Below, piece after piece: positions 52,167-61,623 of a DNA stretch of 64,000 nucleotides. The stretch's first letter is position 1; each line of letters begins with the position of its first letter. Source of the stretch: JABDKJ01 sp964609215 (GTDB lineage Bacteria > Bacteroidota > Bacteroidia > Flavobacteriales_D > JABDKJ01); assembly GCA_964609215.1 (NCBI GenBank), contig CAZSQZ010000007.1, forward strand, positions 1 to 64,000, in the 5' to 3' direction. The notes beneath the pieces were generated by a model. It searched no databases and had not been told where the DNA came from. It saw only the letters and a list, made by a program, of their open reading frames with translations. Position numbers and translations under genes: made by a program.

Positions 52167-52186
52167 GGAATTCAGTCGAGAATTCC
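52167..52186. repeat. inverted repeat over the end of the response-regulator gene
   Basis: GGAATTC (52167-52173) and GAATTCC (52180-52186) are a perfect 7-base inverted repeat around AGTCGA. The left arm crosses the stop codon of the regulator gene. It may extend the operator region of the adhesin gene or form a weak hairpin in the mRNA. Confidence 0.35.
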
Positions 52187-52816
52187 TGCTCTCATGGCTT
52201 CTCGAATAAGGCCTACCGTAGATTTCACTGCAAATTTATTCAATAAATGCCTACGATGTGTTTCAACCGTGTTGAAGGAGATACCTAAAATTTGTGCGAT
52301 TTCTCTTGTAGGATGTTCTTTGTGAATCAGCTCTAATATTTGTGTTTCCCTATTTGATATTTTTGGGCTTAAGGATTTGGCCTTATCGGATTCAGTTGAG
52401 AATCCTTGTTGAACTAATAAATCAGAAAGAGATGAGGAAATATATGTTTCTCCAGCTTTAACCGCTCTCAACGCATCAACTAGCTCATCTTTGTTGCAAT
52501 CTTTTGGTAAATAACCCATAATACCAAGAGCCAATAATTCCTTTGCATAAGCAAGGGAAAGATGCATACTTAAGATAACCACGGGAACATCTATTTTTCT
52601 TTTTTTCAACTCTTTCATGGTTTCAATGCCGTCTAATTTTGGCATACTGATATCCATAAGTATCATATCAACTTCGTGTTGTTCTGCAAATTCTATAAGC
52701 TCCCAACCATCCGTGCAGGTTCCAATGACGGAAAAGTCTCTTAAAGATTTAATCATTGCTGATAAACCGTCTAAAACAACTTGATGATCATCTACTATGA
52801 CTATTCTCGTTTTCAT
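52172..52816 (-). CDS. NarL/LuxR-family response regulator
   Basis: The 214-residue protein has a receiver domain with acidic residues DD (9-10), phosphoacceptor Asp55 (MILMDISMPKLDG), VILSMH and the conserved Lys (YLPKDCNKDE). A LuxR-type helix-turn-helix follows (SPKISNRETQILELIHKEHP, then TVETHRRHLLNKF). Its start overlaps the kinase stop by four bases. Palindromes upstream of its own operon and of the adhesin gene are plausible targets. It is a paralogue of the regulator at 17717-18361. Confidence 0.88.
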   Translation of the reverse strand: MKTRIVIVDDHQVVLDGLSAMIKSLRDFSVIGTCTDGWELIEFAEQHEVDMILMDISMPKLDGIETMKELKKRKIDVPVVILSMHLSLAYAKELLALGIMGYLPKDCNKDELVDALRAVKAGETYISSSLSDLLVQQGFSTESDKAKSLSPKISNRETQILELIHKEHPTREIAQILGISFNTVETHRRHLLNKFAVKSTVGLIREAMRAGILD

Positions 52817-54774
52817 GTTCTCATAAGTGGGAAAGATGCTATTAGGAGCATTCCTTCTCCTATTTCTGTTTCCAGTGTTTGCTCTCCATTTAGGTATTTT
52901 ATTCTCTTGCTTATACCATTTAAACCAAAGCTATCGGTATTGCTGTTCAGGTCATAGCCCTTACCATTATCTTGATACATTAACTCAGCACTGAGTGGTT
53001 CTACAGACAAGGAAATGTGTATTTCATCTGCTTCTGAATGTTTGAAACTATTATTGAGGCACTCTTGCATTATTCGAAAGAGCATTAGCCTTTCTGTTTT
53101 ATTTAGTTTTTCTAAATTACCTGAATAACTGGAATCAATTTTTGCTCCACCAATTGAATTAAAAGTTCCAATTAAATCGCTTAGAAGGTTTTCGAATGTT
53201 AAACGGTCGATTGCTGCAGGGGCCATTGCATGTGATATTCGTCTGACCTCATGCGATATCTCTTGCACTTGCTTTACATGCATTTCCAAATTCTCTCTTA
53301 TTTCATTATTACCCACTTCTTCACTTGCTCTTTCTAATCCTAGTTTTATGCCAGTTAACATACTACCAGTGCTGTCGTGTAGTTCTCTGGCAATACGCTC
53401 TCTCTCTTCTTCTGTGCTTTCCAGTAAGGCTTTGTCCAATTCTATTTTGGCTTTTTGCTTTTGATTTTTAATTCTTTGCTGAAACCAGAAAAAAGCCAAT
53501 AAGGAAATTAAGAACAAGGCTATGAAGGATAATGTTAGTGTTTTAAATCTGCTCGCAGAACTTATTAATTCATTCTCTTTTAATGCAAGATCTTTATCTT
53601 TCTTGAGAATGGTTATTTGTTGTTCTTCATTTTTAAATCTAGCCTCTAAATTTCTGGCTTGTTTAATTTGAGCAATTTCTTCCAGACTATCTCTAGATGC
53701 TTCATAATTGATTCGATATAATAATGCCTTCTCATGTTCTCCGTAGTTTTCATAAATCTGAGAAAGCAAAAGATTTATTTCCTTTTCACTTTCAAGTAAT
53801 TTAGATTCCTTATTGAATTTTTGAGCCTGCAATGCTTTACTTAAAGCCAACTTATTATTATTTGCCAATATATAAGCTTTACTCATCTCGGAATAATAAT
53901 GTGGCAGAGCTCCTTTCAAACCTTCAATACTCAATTTAGCTTCCATAGCCTTGTATTTTGCTATTGCCTCGGGATATTTGTTTTCCAGTAACTTTATTTT
54001 GCCTTGAAGAGAAAAAATGGATGCTAATCTTTTTTCAAAATTGTTGCTTAGGGCATGTGTTTCGGCTATGGTTAAGATAGAGTCTGCTTCAGTTAGTTCA
54101 TTATCATCAATTAAATATCCTGCCTTTTTCACCAGTGCGGCAATGAGAGCTCTGGATTTAGTGTAGCTTTCTTCTAATTGAATACATTCATTAATACAAC
54201 TATACATTTCCTCTCTATTACCAAGGCTCTCCATAATATTTGCTTTGAGATATAAGGCTCTTGCAGGAATTTTTGGATGTTCTGCTTTTTTTAAAATAGG
54301 CATTATTACTTCCAAAGAATCAATTGCAGAATATGTCATTCCCTGATTGAACAAAAGTTTAGCATGTTCGAGAGCCATTGAAATGTATAAAGTGGTATCA
54401 CTAAACAAATAAGAAAGTTTGTAAGAAATTTCAGATTGTTCCATTGCCAATTCCATATTGCCTTGATATGTTGAAATAGTTCTTCTTAAGGAAGTAACTT
54501 CAATCATTCGAACTGTATCCTTTAAGGCCAAACTATAGCGATAAGCAGAATCGATATAACTTAAGGCTTTCTCGCTCTCATTTTTCAAGGAATAGAGATA
54601 TGCAATGCTATTATAAAGTCTGGTTAGCTCATTAGAATCCGTTTCAAGCTTTCTTTTTTCAAGGTTTTCTTTGAGAAATGATTCTACAGTAAGATTTTCC
54701 TGACAAGGTGTTTTGGGTAAGTAAACAAATAGCAGGAATAGTGTAAGAAAGATTTTGCAAATGTTTCCTTTCAT
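52813..54774 (-). CDS. TPR-containing sensor histidine kinase (HisKA_3 type)
   Basis: I place the start at 54774, giving about 653 residues with a proper signal peptide (MKGNICKIFLTLFLLFVYLP). A longer frame from 54813 would run into the palindrome upstream. About 350 residues of TPR-like helices lie outside the membrane. A helix (LTLSFIALFLISLLAFFWF) at about 407-425 and a short coiled coil lead to the kinase: RIARELHDSTGSML with His466, then QECLNNSFKHSEAD, YQDNGKGYDL and GLNGISKRIKYLNG of the ATP-binding domain. It phosphorylates the coupled regulator. The signal is unknown. Confidence 0.88.
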   Translation of the reverse strand: MKGNICKIFLTLFLLFVYLPKTPCQENLTVESFLKENLEKRKLETDSNELTRLYNSIAYLYSLKNESEKALSYIDSAYRYSLALKDTVRMIEVTSLRRTISTYQGNMELAMEQSEISYKLSYLFSDTTLYISMALEHAKLLFNQGMTYSAIDSLEVIMPILKKAEHPKIPARALYLKANIMESLGNREEMYSCINECIQLEESYTKSRALIAALVKKAGYLIDDNELTEADSILTIAETHALSNNFEKRLASIFSLQGKIKLLENKYPEAIAKYKAMEAKLSIEGLKGALPHYYSEMSKAYILANNNKLALSKALQAQKFNKESKLLESEKEINLLLSQIYENYGEHEKALLYRINYEASRDSLEEIAQIKQARNLEARFKNEEQQITILKKDKDLALKENELISSASRFKTLTLSFIALFLISLLAFFWFQQRIKNQKQKAKIELDKALLESTEEERERIARELHDSTGSMLTGIKLGLERASEEVGNNEIRENLEMHVKQVQEISHEVRRISHAMAPAAIDRLTFENLLSDLIGTFNSIGGAKIDSSYSGNLEKLNKTERLMLFRIMQECLNNSFKHSEADEIHISLSVEPLSAELMYQDNGKGYDLNSNTDSFGLNGISKRIKYLNGEQTLETEIGEGMLLIASFPLMRT

Positions 54775-54807
54775 TGGGTGTAATATAAGTTCAAAATTGC
54801 AAATCTT

Positions 54808-54827
54808 TATCACTGAATTCCGTGATA
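54808..54827. promoter_or_regulatory. 20-base palindrome upstream of the kinase/regulator operon
   Basis: TATCACTGAATTCCGTGATA is symmetric except for one mismatched pair (positions 7 and 14). It ends 34 bases before the chosen kinase start on the minus strand. A related site precedes the adhesin gene (52149-52164). It is best read as an operator, perhaps for autoregulation by the NarL-type regulator. Confidence 0.6.
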
Positions 54828-54863
54828 GTTTAATGAGCTAAAAAGAGATTTTAATCTGCACTC

Positions 54864-55907
54864 TCAATTGAATTGATGCATTAATTCTTCGGCTTGCTCT
54901 TTCAATAGGAAGATATTAGAAAAACCATTGGAACTTAATATTTGAAGTGCTTTCTGACTTCTCATTCCACTTTGACAGAACAGATAATAAGGTTTTTCTT
55001 TTTCAAAATGCCTCAAATTTTCTTCTAAAACACTTAAGGGAATTTGCTCTACAATTTGGTCGTTTATTAAGGGTAATTCTTCTTTCTCTCTTACATCTAT
55101 TAACTGCGCTTGGAAAGGGTCTAACTCTTTAATTGAGAACACTTGTTTTGCAGGTTCTCTATATGTTTGCAAAAACTCTTCTTCACCTAATTCCTTCAGT
55201 TTATCTTTCTGAAAAGAGATTAATTTTTGCGCGTAGTTCTTTGTGTTAATCACCAGCAATTTACCGGAAAGTACCTCTGGCATATCCAAAGTTATTTTAA
55301 TAGCCTCCTGTGCTTGCATCGAACCCAATATTCCCACTGCGGACCCTATCACTCCCACTTCAGTACAATTTGGAACTGTACTATCTTCCTCTGGATATAA
55401 ATCTCTATAGCTAGGACCATTCTTATAATTGAAAACGCTCAACTGCCCTGTCCATTTCTCTATTGATGCATGCACAAATGGTTTATTGGACAAAACACAC
55501 GCATCTGAAATAAGATAACGCATACTAATGCGATCCGTAGCATCTATAATAATGTCATATTGAGGAAATAATTCAAGGGCTGTTTCTGCATCCAGAAAAG
55601 AATTAAAAACCCTAAAATCAATAGTGGGGTTTTGTTTACTAAGTCTTTCAAAGGCAATATTAACCTTATACTTATCTATATCACTATCCGTAAAAAGAGT
55701 TTGTCTCTGCAAATTGCTCATTTCTACTTTATCGCCATCAATAATTCCAATTTTACCAATTCCAGAAGAGACTAAATAAGGTAAAGCAGCACAACCTAAA
55801 CCACCACAACCCACAACTAAAACAGAGGTGTTCATTATTCTCCTCTGACCTTTTTCTCCTAGTTCAGGAAGAATCATTTGTCGACTATAGCGGTTTGATT
55901 TATTCAT
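54864..55907 (-). CDS. MoeB/ThiF-family adenylyltransferase with C-terminal rhodanese domain
   Basis: The start at 55907 gives MNKSNRYSRQMILPELGEKG, the usual family start; five more residues are possible. The roughly 347-residue enzyme has the ATP-binding VVGCGGLGCAALPYL, the DGDKVEMSNLQRQTLF segment and a catalytic-type Cys in VPNCTEVGVIG. It should activate the C-terminus of a ubiquitin-like sulfur carrier (MoaD or ThiS). The rhodanese domain (about 250-347) carries LIDVREKEELPL and an active Cys in YLFCQSGMRSQKA. Both CxxC pairs that hold zinc in MoeB are missing: PSYRDLYPEED stands where PCYRCxFPE is usual. No other molybdopterin or thiamine gene is adjacent. Confidence 0.85.
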   Translation of the reverse strand: MNKSNRYSRQMILPELGEKGQRRIMNTSVLVVGCGGLGCAALPYLVSSGIGKIGIIDGDKVEMSNLQRQTLFTDSDIDKYKVNIAFERLSKQNPTIDFRVFNSFLDAETALELFPQYDIIIDATDRISMRYLISDACVLSNKPFVHASIEKWTGQLSVFNYKNGPSYRDLYPEEDSTVPNCTEVGVIGSAVGILGSMQAQEAIKITLDMPEVLSGKLLVINTKNYAQKLISFQKDKLKELGEEEFLQTYREPAKQVFSIKELDPFQAQLIDVREKEELPLINDQIVEQIPLSVLEENLRHFEKEKPYYLFCQSGMRSQKALQILSSNGFSNIFLLKEQAEELMHQFN

Positions 55908-56024
55908 TATTGAAGTATACATATACCTAATACCTAAAGTTAAAGAATGAATTTAAACTATGTATTGAAATGTTCATAGGTTATTGTATTTATTGAAAGG
56001 AAACGTATAGAAGTCAGTCAATAA

Positions 56025-59000
56025 CTACTCAAAATAAGGTCTTTCAAATCCATAAAACATGTACTCAATTCTTTCATCCCATTCTTTAGGTATTTTTCCG
56101 CTAGTGGCTATTTTAGCCATAAGAAATAGGAGGTTTTTTTCTTGAAAATTGTCTACAAATAAAATGTCCTTTTTTGATTCACTTATTTGCCCTTCTTTGG
56201 ACTCTTTGATGATAACGGGTAAAGCTTTCAGCATTTGTTCACTTTCTTCAAAATCCAACTCAATAAGTCCTAGGATTTCAGAATAATTTTTCTTCTCACG
56301 AATATGCAGACCAAGCTGAATGAATAAGCTGGTTCCTCCAATTGAATCTAAGTTGACATTCAGCGCTTCTCGCACCATTTCTTGATTTGCACCATCTGAT
56401 GCGCCTAACATGACTTTTACTTCAGCCTGGCTGGTCTTACCTTCTATAATTCTGGCAGCTAGTTCCAGATTACCTTGAGATATGTTAAACATAGCTTGCT
56501 CATAATTGCTAAATAGATACCCATCCGAACCTTGTTCCAATTCATTTAAATATTCCACTTGGGTATTGCTATGCAAATTTGCTCTAAGACTAGAAACATC
56601 AATTCCCCTGGCTTCACATATTCTTTTTATTCTATCAAAGTATACTCCAACAGAACTGGCTAAGCCCTTATCTTCTTTCACAACTATAGAAGCACATTTT
56701 AATGATTCCTTCCAGTGGTTGTCATTTGCCAGAATAAGTGATGCAGCATAGTTTAACCATGCATGATTCGGCCATTTCTTAGCTCCATTAACAAAGGCCT
56801 TATTCTGTTCAATTCCATCTAGTAAACAACGTGTCTTTAGATAAAATAAATCCGCATTACTTTCATCTGAAGCATAGTCCCTATTCAACTTTTCGCAAAG
56901 CTCATTTTTCTCAGCTTCATCATACTGATCCATAAGCATTCGCATACTTACTAATTCTGTGGGATTTCTGGAAAAACGAGTGCTCATTATTTCATTGGAA
57001 TAAGGAGATTCCTGAGACATTGATAACCAAGTAACCAAATTCTTTGCGTTTGAATCGTCCCACATTGCATGGGTTTTAATTAAAGAATTAACTTGATCAT
57101 CATCTTTCATTAATCCAAGCATGGCAACTGGTGAAACATCACTATAGGCTTCTAGAACCGTTCTTTTCGCCCCAGCACCGCTTATTCTTATTTGATCTGG
57201 CACACGGGTAAGACAATAGTCTGCAGAACTACTGACCCAGTTTGGATTACCCACATAATCAGTATTTTCATTGCCTTCATATCCAAAATAGGCATTGTAC
57301 CTAACAAAACCTGCGGCCTTGGCAATATTGTAGATATTATATTTTGAATATGAATCGTACTCGGATTCTATGTGTTCAATAGTATCTCCTATAGAATTAA
57401 GCGTAAGAACATTTCCAAAATCTTCCGATTTTATGGTAATCGTTTCTTTAGAATGAGGATATAAATTATACTCATTTCCCTCTACAAAAACACTTACTTC
57501 TGTTCCTAAACCATTAAAAAGTATAAGTTCTCTTTCGGATTCGTAATTTCCTAATGCAAGTGCTCCTCCTACCAGAATTATTGATGCAGCGAACTTAGCG
57601 ATAGTAGGCCAAAGACCGTCCATAGTATGGAATCTATCCCAAAAACCGAGTTTAAGTTGCAATTCTCTTTCCGCACCTGGCAAGAATCTTTCGTATTCGC
57701 TAATAATGGATATAGCTTCGCTTTTTATCTCCAGAGGTTTTTTCTGAAGAATGAATTCCTTGATTCTTTCCTCAATGTTTAAAAGGAGTTCAAGACAAAC
57801 ATTTCTCAAATTTGTCAGGTTTAAAGCTGCCTGCTGGTACCAACCTCCAACACTATCAACCCAACTACTAATATTGTTTTCTGTTGAATTTTGGAATTTA
57901 AATTCCTCAAAAAGATCTTTATAAGGTTTTCCTAATTTGGCTTCAAGACTGTCACCAACTTCAATTTTTTTACTCTCCAAAAAGACCCTTCTAATTATGT
58001 GATACAAATCACTTGAGGTTGCCAGAACTTCATTCATTTCTGAACTACTTACTCTTCCATCTGCTAAAACTACGCTCAAAGTATTTCCATACTTATTCTG
58101 CATATCGGATAGATTGACAAGTTTATGTTCAGTATACAAGACCAGTTCGTTTAGTTTCTTTATGTATTCTGCAGTTTCAGGATTTTGTTTTGAGGCTACT
58201 TTATATGCTAATGTTCTGCATCTTGAATCATGCCTTTTCAATTCGCCCTTAAGGTCACTTTCCTCTTTATCTAGTCCATCTAGAATTTCAGGAATATCAC
58301 TTCTATTGATGGGTTCTCCCCTATACATCAATTGCCTTTTCTCAATAGTGACTGATTCGTTTTTTGCCAGTTTAAGTTTATTCTTTTCTTCGTGTAATTC
58401 AGTCCATCTGCTAATAGTATCTTTTAGCGAATTGGGATAGGTGTAGTCATATTCACCTTTAAAATTAGACCCAATATTGAAGCTTAATAACTCATCAACA
58501 TCCTTGAAATTTCGAAAACCATAGCGCGAGTAAAAGTTTCCATGATATTTGGGGTTTAGGAATGACCAATCGAATTGCTCGGTATTCATTCTTTCAAGAT
58601 TATCCACTAAATTGGAAGAAATAGTCTTTATATCTGTATTTGAATAAAGCGCTTTTGTTAATTCCTTCCTTACCTTTTCAGCATCATTGATTAGTAACCA
58701 AGAAGAACGATCATCAATATCTGAATAGATATAAGTTCTTTTAGCATTTTCTTCTCTAAGGTTATCCGCTGGATGGGTGGACCACATCTCAGGTGGAGCA
58801 ATATCTTTGTCTTTAAAGATTCTTTCACTTCCATCCCTATTATTAATTTGAGGAGATTTACCATATTCCGGGTCATCCAAAACCCATCTCATTTTTTGGA
58901 TATAGTTACTTTGCAAAGCGTAGATATCCTCTACCCTTTTGCCTTCTGAAAGCATAGAATTTGTGGTGTCAATAGCTCCGTGAAACCCTTCATCTGCAGC

Positions 59001-59852
59001 TCTTAACTTATGAAGCGCATGAATGAGAGCATCAGAACCCGTCATCGAAACAGCAACCAAATCTGCTTGAAATTCCATTTCTCTGGAAAGGGCTTTTTCC
59101 AAAATGTTTACTACTGTGAATAGCGTTTCAATCAAAGAGCGAATTGCCCAAACTAAAATGGACAGAATCCAACCAATCCAAGCTATTCTTATATCAATAG
59201 AGGAAATTCCGCTAAGTATTTTATCAAAGACATCTCTCTGGTAAACAACCTTAACCATAATTTGCTGAGCCACATAAACATATCTTCCAAGTAGCATTGA
59301 TCTTTGAGCAAAGTGACCAAATTCGTGGGCTAGAACAGCTTTTAATTCACCTACATTGAGGACATTTATCAATCCCATTCCAATGTTCAGGTTCTTCTTT
59401 GTTGGCCATAAGAGATTAATAAATGATAGGTCATAAAAAACACTGGCATTAACATTCATGGTAAGAAAAACCTTGTGTGGCCTTGGAGCTCCTGCTTCAT
59501 CTGCAAGCTTGTATAAAAAATCAAATAATACCGGTTGTGTTTCTTCTGTTATCTCATTTAGTCCAGTATAATCCCTTTTCTTGAATATGAAGAGACTCTT
59601 AAACATGAAAACACACAGTACTCCTAGCATTATTCCACCTACTATTGGTAAAAACCCTCCTTCTCCTGTTTGAAAAGCAGTCTTTAACATTCTATATGAT
59701 TCTAATCCAAACAAGAACATAAGAATGAAATAGGTTAGCATAAAAAGTATCAGAACGATAAGTGCAAGTATTACTTTTTGCTTAAAGGATTTTGATGGTT
59801 CGGTTAGGGTTGGTGAAACATTGCTCGGACCAGTAGTATAAAGACTTTCCAT
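56025..59852 (-). CDS. M48-family membrane metallopeptidase with long C-terminal extension
   Basis: The 1275-residue protein has membrane helices at about residues 26-48 and 68-90. An M48 (HtpX/Ste24-like) domain follows, with zinc motif VLAHEFGHFAQ (His176, Glu177, His180) and the third ligand in SREMEFQADLVAVS. Further hydrophobic segments lie at about 218-250 and near residue 740. The rest (about 550 residues past the last helix) is helical and TPR-like in part (KALYSN, NHAWLNYAASLILANDNHWK), much longer than HtpX (about 290). It probably cleaves membrane or envelope proteins in quality control. It is a single-gene unit. Confidence 0.85.
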   Translation of the reverse strand: MESLYTTGPSNVSPTLTEPSKSFKQKVILALIVLILFMLTYFILMFLFGLESYRMLKTAFQTGEGGFLPIVGGIMLGVLCVFMFKSLFIFKKRDYTGLNEITEETQPVLFDFLYKLADEAGAPRPHKVFLTMNVNASVFYDLSFINLLWPTKKNLNIGMGLINVLNVGELKAVLAHEFGHFAQRSMLLGRYVYVAQQIMVKVVYQRDVFDKILSGISSIDIRIAWIGWILSILVWAIRSLIETLFTVVNILEKALSREMEFQADLVAVSMTGSDALIHALHKLRAADEGFHGAIDTTNSMLSEGKRVEDIYALQSNYIQKMRWVLDDPEYGKSPQINNRDGSERIFKDKDIAPPEMWSTHPADNLREENAKRTYIYSDIDDRSSWLLINDAEKVRKELTKALYSNTDIKTISSNLVDNLERMNTEQFDWSFLNPKYHGNFYSRYGFRNFKDVDELLSFNIGSNFKGEYDYTYPNSLKDTISRWTELHEEKNKLKLAKNESVTIEKRQLMYRGEPINRSDIPEILDGLDKEESDLKGELKRHDSRCRTLAYKVASKQNPETAEYIKKLNELVLYTEHKLVNLSDMQNKYGNTLSVVLADGRVSSSEMNEVLATSSDLYHIIRRVFLESKKIEVGDSLEAKLGKPYKDLFEEFKFQNSTENNISSWVDSVGGWYQQAALNLTNLRNVCLELLLNIEERIKEFILQKKPLEIKSEAISIISEYERFLPGAERELQLKLGFWDRFHTMDGLWPTIAKFAASIILVGGALALGNYESERELILFNGLGTEVSVFVEGNEYNLYPHSKETITIKSEDFGNVLTLNSIGDTIEHIESEYDSYSKYNIYNIAKAAGFVRYNAYFGYEGNENTDYVGNPNWVSSSADYCLTRVPDQIRISGAGAKRTVLEAYSDVSPVAMLGLMKDDDQVNSLIKTHAMWDDSNAKNLVTWLSMSQESPYSNEIMSTRFSRNPTELVSMRMLMDQYDEAEKNELCEKLNRDYASDESNADLFYLKTRCLLDGIEQNKAFVNGAKKWPNHAWLNYAASLILANDNHWKESLKCASIVVKEDKGLASSVGVYFDRIKRICEARGIDVSSLRANLHSNTQVEYLNELEQGSDGYLFSNYEQAMFNISQGNLELAARIIEGKTSQAEVKVMLGASDGANQEMVREALNVNLDSIGGTSLFIQLGLHIREKKNYSEILGLIELDFEESEQMLKALPVIIKESKEGQISESKKDILFVDNFQEKNLLFLMAKIATSGKIPKEWDERIEYMFYGFERPYFE

Positions 59853-59901
59853 AGGTCAGGTTTTTGAGTATTGTCCTGCAATATGCAAAAGATAAATGAA
59901 A

Positions 59902-59924
59902 AAGGCACGAATTTATCGTGCCTT
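59902..59924 (-). terminator. intrinsic terminator after the T9SS protein gene
   Basis: AAGGCACGA (59902-59910) and TCGTGCCTT (59916-59924) form a perfect 9-base stem with a 5-base loop. On the minus strand it is followed by TTTTTC. It lies 30 bases after the stop of the gene at 59955-60710 and before the M48 gene. Confidence 0.8.
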
Positions 59925-59954
59925 CATAATAGTGTAAGAATAAAAAAAAATATA

Positions 59955-60710
59955 CTATTCCTTTATCAATTTCTTTAAGGCAAAATTACTGTTGCCATAA
60001 TTTAATCTGAATATATAAGTTCCACTCGTCCATGAAGCAGTCGACAACTTTATTTGTCCGTTAACTAAAACCGCTTCTTTCTTAAGGACTGTTTTACCAG
60101 TTAAATCATAAACCAATAATTCTACATTACCTGTTTGAAAGGCACTTATACTCACAGTTAACTCATCCTGAACGGGGTTTGGAGATAAGGTGAAGTCAAT
60201 TTCACTAATTTCTTCTAGGTCTGTAGTAAGCCAATTGCTAGCACTATGATCATCACATGTTCCAGCCCATAACATAGGACCATTATTTTCCACAAAGGTT
60301 CCAGCTGTCCAAAGACCAGCATCGTCTGCTACTCCTTCCCTACCGTTTCCTGCACTTCCATATTGCATGAAGTCTACCATAGCAGAAGGATCACCAAAAG
60401 AACCTGAAGGTAAATAAATAGCTAAATCAGCGGCATTATCATTTATTGGCCATTGAATAACAATAGTATTACTAGGAGCCAATGCTGAAGGATCTCCCAA
60501 AAGAACAGTTGTTCCATTACTAATATCAGAGGAATAGGAAAAAAGGGAACACATTCGATATCCAGAGATGTCAACTACAGATGATGTATTGTTTGTAATA
60601 GTAATTACATTTGTAATAGGATCTACAGCTGTTATCCGAATGCAATCTTGAGAAAACAGAAAATTATTAGAAAAAATTGTAATAATAAATAGGAGTATGC
60701 TTTTCTTCAT
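59955..60710 (-). CDS. T9SS-exported protein with a lamin-tail-like domain
   Basis: The 251-residue protein has a signal peptide (about 1-20, ending FLFSQ). A beta-rich domain of about 140 residues follows (VITITNNTSSVVDISGYRMC, then APSNTIVIQWPINDNAADLA), which looks like a lamin-tail or LTD-type fold used in exported enzymes and adhesins. A T9SS type A tail (FTLSPNPVQDELTVSISA, ending LKKLIKE) is present at about 175-251. No catalytic motif is seen. It is likely a small secreted or surface protein. Confidence 0.8.
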   Translation of the reverse strand: MKKSILLFIITIFSNNFLFSQDCIRITAVDPITNVITITNNTSSVVDISGYRMCSLFSYSSDISNGTTVLLGDPSALAPSNTIVIQWPINDNAADLAIYLPSGSFGDPSAMVDFMQYGSAGNGREGVADDAGLWTAGTFVENNGPMLWAGTCDDHSASNWLTTDLEEISEIDFTLSPNPVQDELTVSISAFQTGNVELLVYDLTGKTVLKKEAVLVNGQIKLSTASWTSGTYIFRLNYGNSNFALKKLIKE

Positions 60711-60801
60711 TATTTGGGGATTTTATACTTAAAGCTACCCAAATTGACTTAGCAACAATAATCCAAAAATGAAATAAATGAACGAAAGAATGTTAATGCA
60801 A

Positions 60802-61251
60802 CTAGGCCTTGATAACTCGAACAGCCATCAATCCTTTTGGTCCTTTTTCCAGCTCAAACATGCAGGAAGCATTTTCACCTAACTCATCAATCATATTGTT
60901 GATATGGACAAAATACTTTTCTTGAGTGGTGTCTTCCTTAATGAATCCATAACCTTTACTGTCATCAAAATAGATAATCTTTCCTTTTTTGACTGTTTCC
61001 TCTGGTTCCGAATCTCTTTTAGGAACTCCAATTTCAATGTTCTCCGCTAAAATTTCTTCTTTCTTTTGATTAGGGTCTGGTGGAGTATCAGTAATTCTTC
61101 CAAACTCGTCTACGTAGGCAATCATATTATCTAGAGTACCAACTCTAGCGTTATTCTTACGCTCTTCTTTCTTTTTAGCCTTCTCTTCTCTTTTCTTTTT
61201 TCTTTTCTTTTCCTTTTCTTTCTTACCGAATGTCTCTTGTGATCTCCCCAT
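60802..61251 (-). CDS. cold-shock-domain protein with a basic N-terminal tail
   Basis: The 149-residue protein has a lysine- and glutamate-rich N-terminus (about 1-35, KEKKRKKKREEKAKKKEE), a linker, and a cold-shock domain at about 85-149. That domain carries the RNA-binding motifs KGYGFI (RNP1-like) and KYFVHI (RNP2-like). It should bind single-stranded RNA or DNA as an RNA chaperone. The same layout is widespread in Bacteroidota. The first in-frame Met before the basic tail is used as start. Confidence 0.88.
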   Translation of the reverse strand: MGRSQETFGKKEKEKKRKKKREEKAKKKEERKNNARVGTLDNMIAYVDEFGRITDTPPDPNQKKEEILAENIEIGVPKRDSEPEETVKKGKIIYFDDSKGYGFIKEDTTQEKYFVHINNMIDELGENASCMFELEKGPKGLMAVRVIKA

Positions 61252-61623
61252 AAAATAATCTAATGCTTTCGCTTCTCTTTTTTAAATGAAGTGCAAAAAT
61301 AAAAGAATCTTCGAGAAATCCACTGTTTGTGGGGCTATTGTGAATATCTTCAACTCCATTCTTCTTCCTCTCAAACCAAATTCTAAGCAGTGTAAATGAT
61401 TTTTTGATCATTCGAAATGAAATAGCATTCCGAAAAATTTCATCAAACGGCAATCCTAATTGAATACAAGCTTTTGAGGGTTTGTTTGTTGCTAAATTAA
61501 GTTTCTGACGTTATTAATAATGACTGATTTATTGCGAGTAATAAACTTTTTTAATAGTTTTAGTGCTTCTGCTTGCACCAATAACTTATTCGCTTTGAAT
61601 TCGTATACAAGCATGGAAAATTT
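61252..61623. other. divergent intergenic region
   Basis: About 370 bases separate the minus-strand cold-shock gene from the plus-strand transpeptidase gene, so promoters for both should be here. An open minus-strand frame (61223-61453, 76 residues) overlaps the cold-shock gene start in another frame, and its product does not look like a real protein. I see no other feature. Confidence 0.5.

Noticed and set aside
61223..61453. 76-residue minus-strand frame overlapping the start of the cold-shock gene
   Set aside because: It overlaps a confident gene in another frame and its product shows no domain, signal peptide or neighbour logic.
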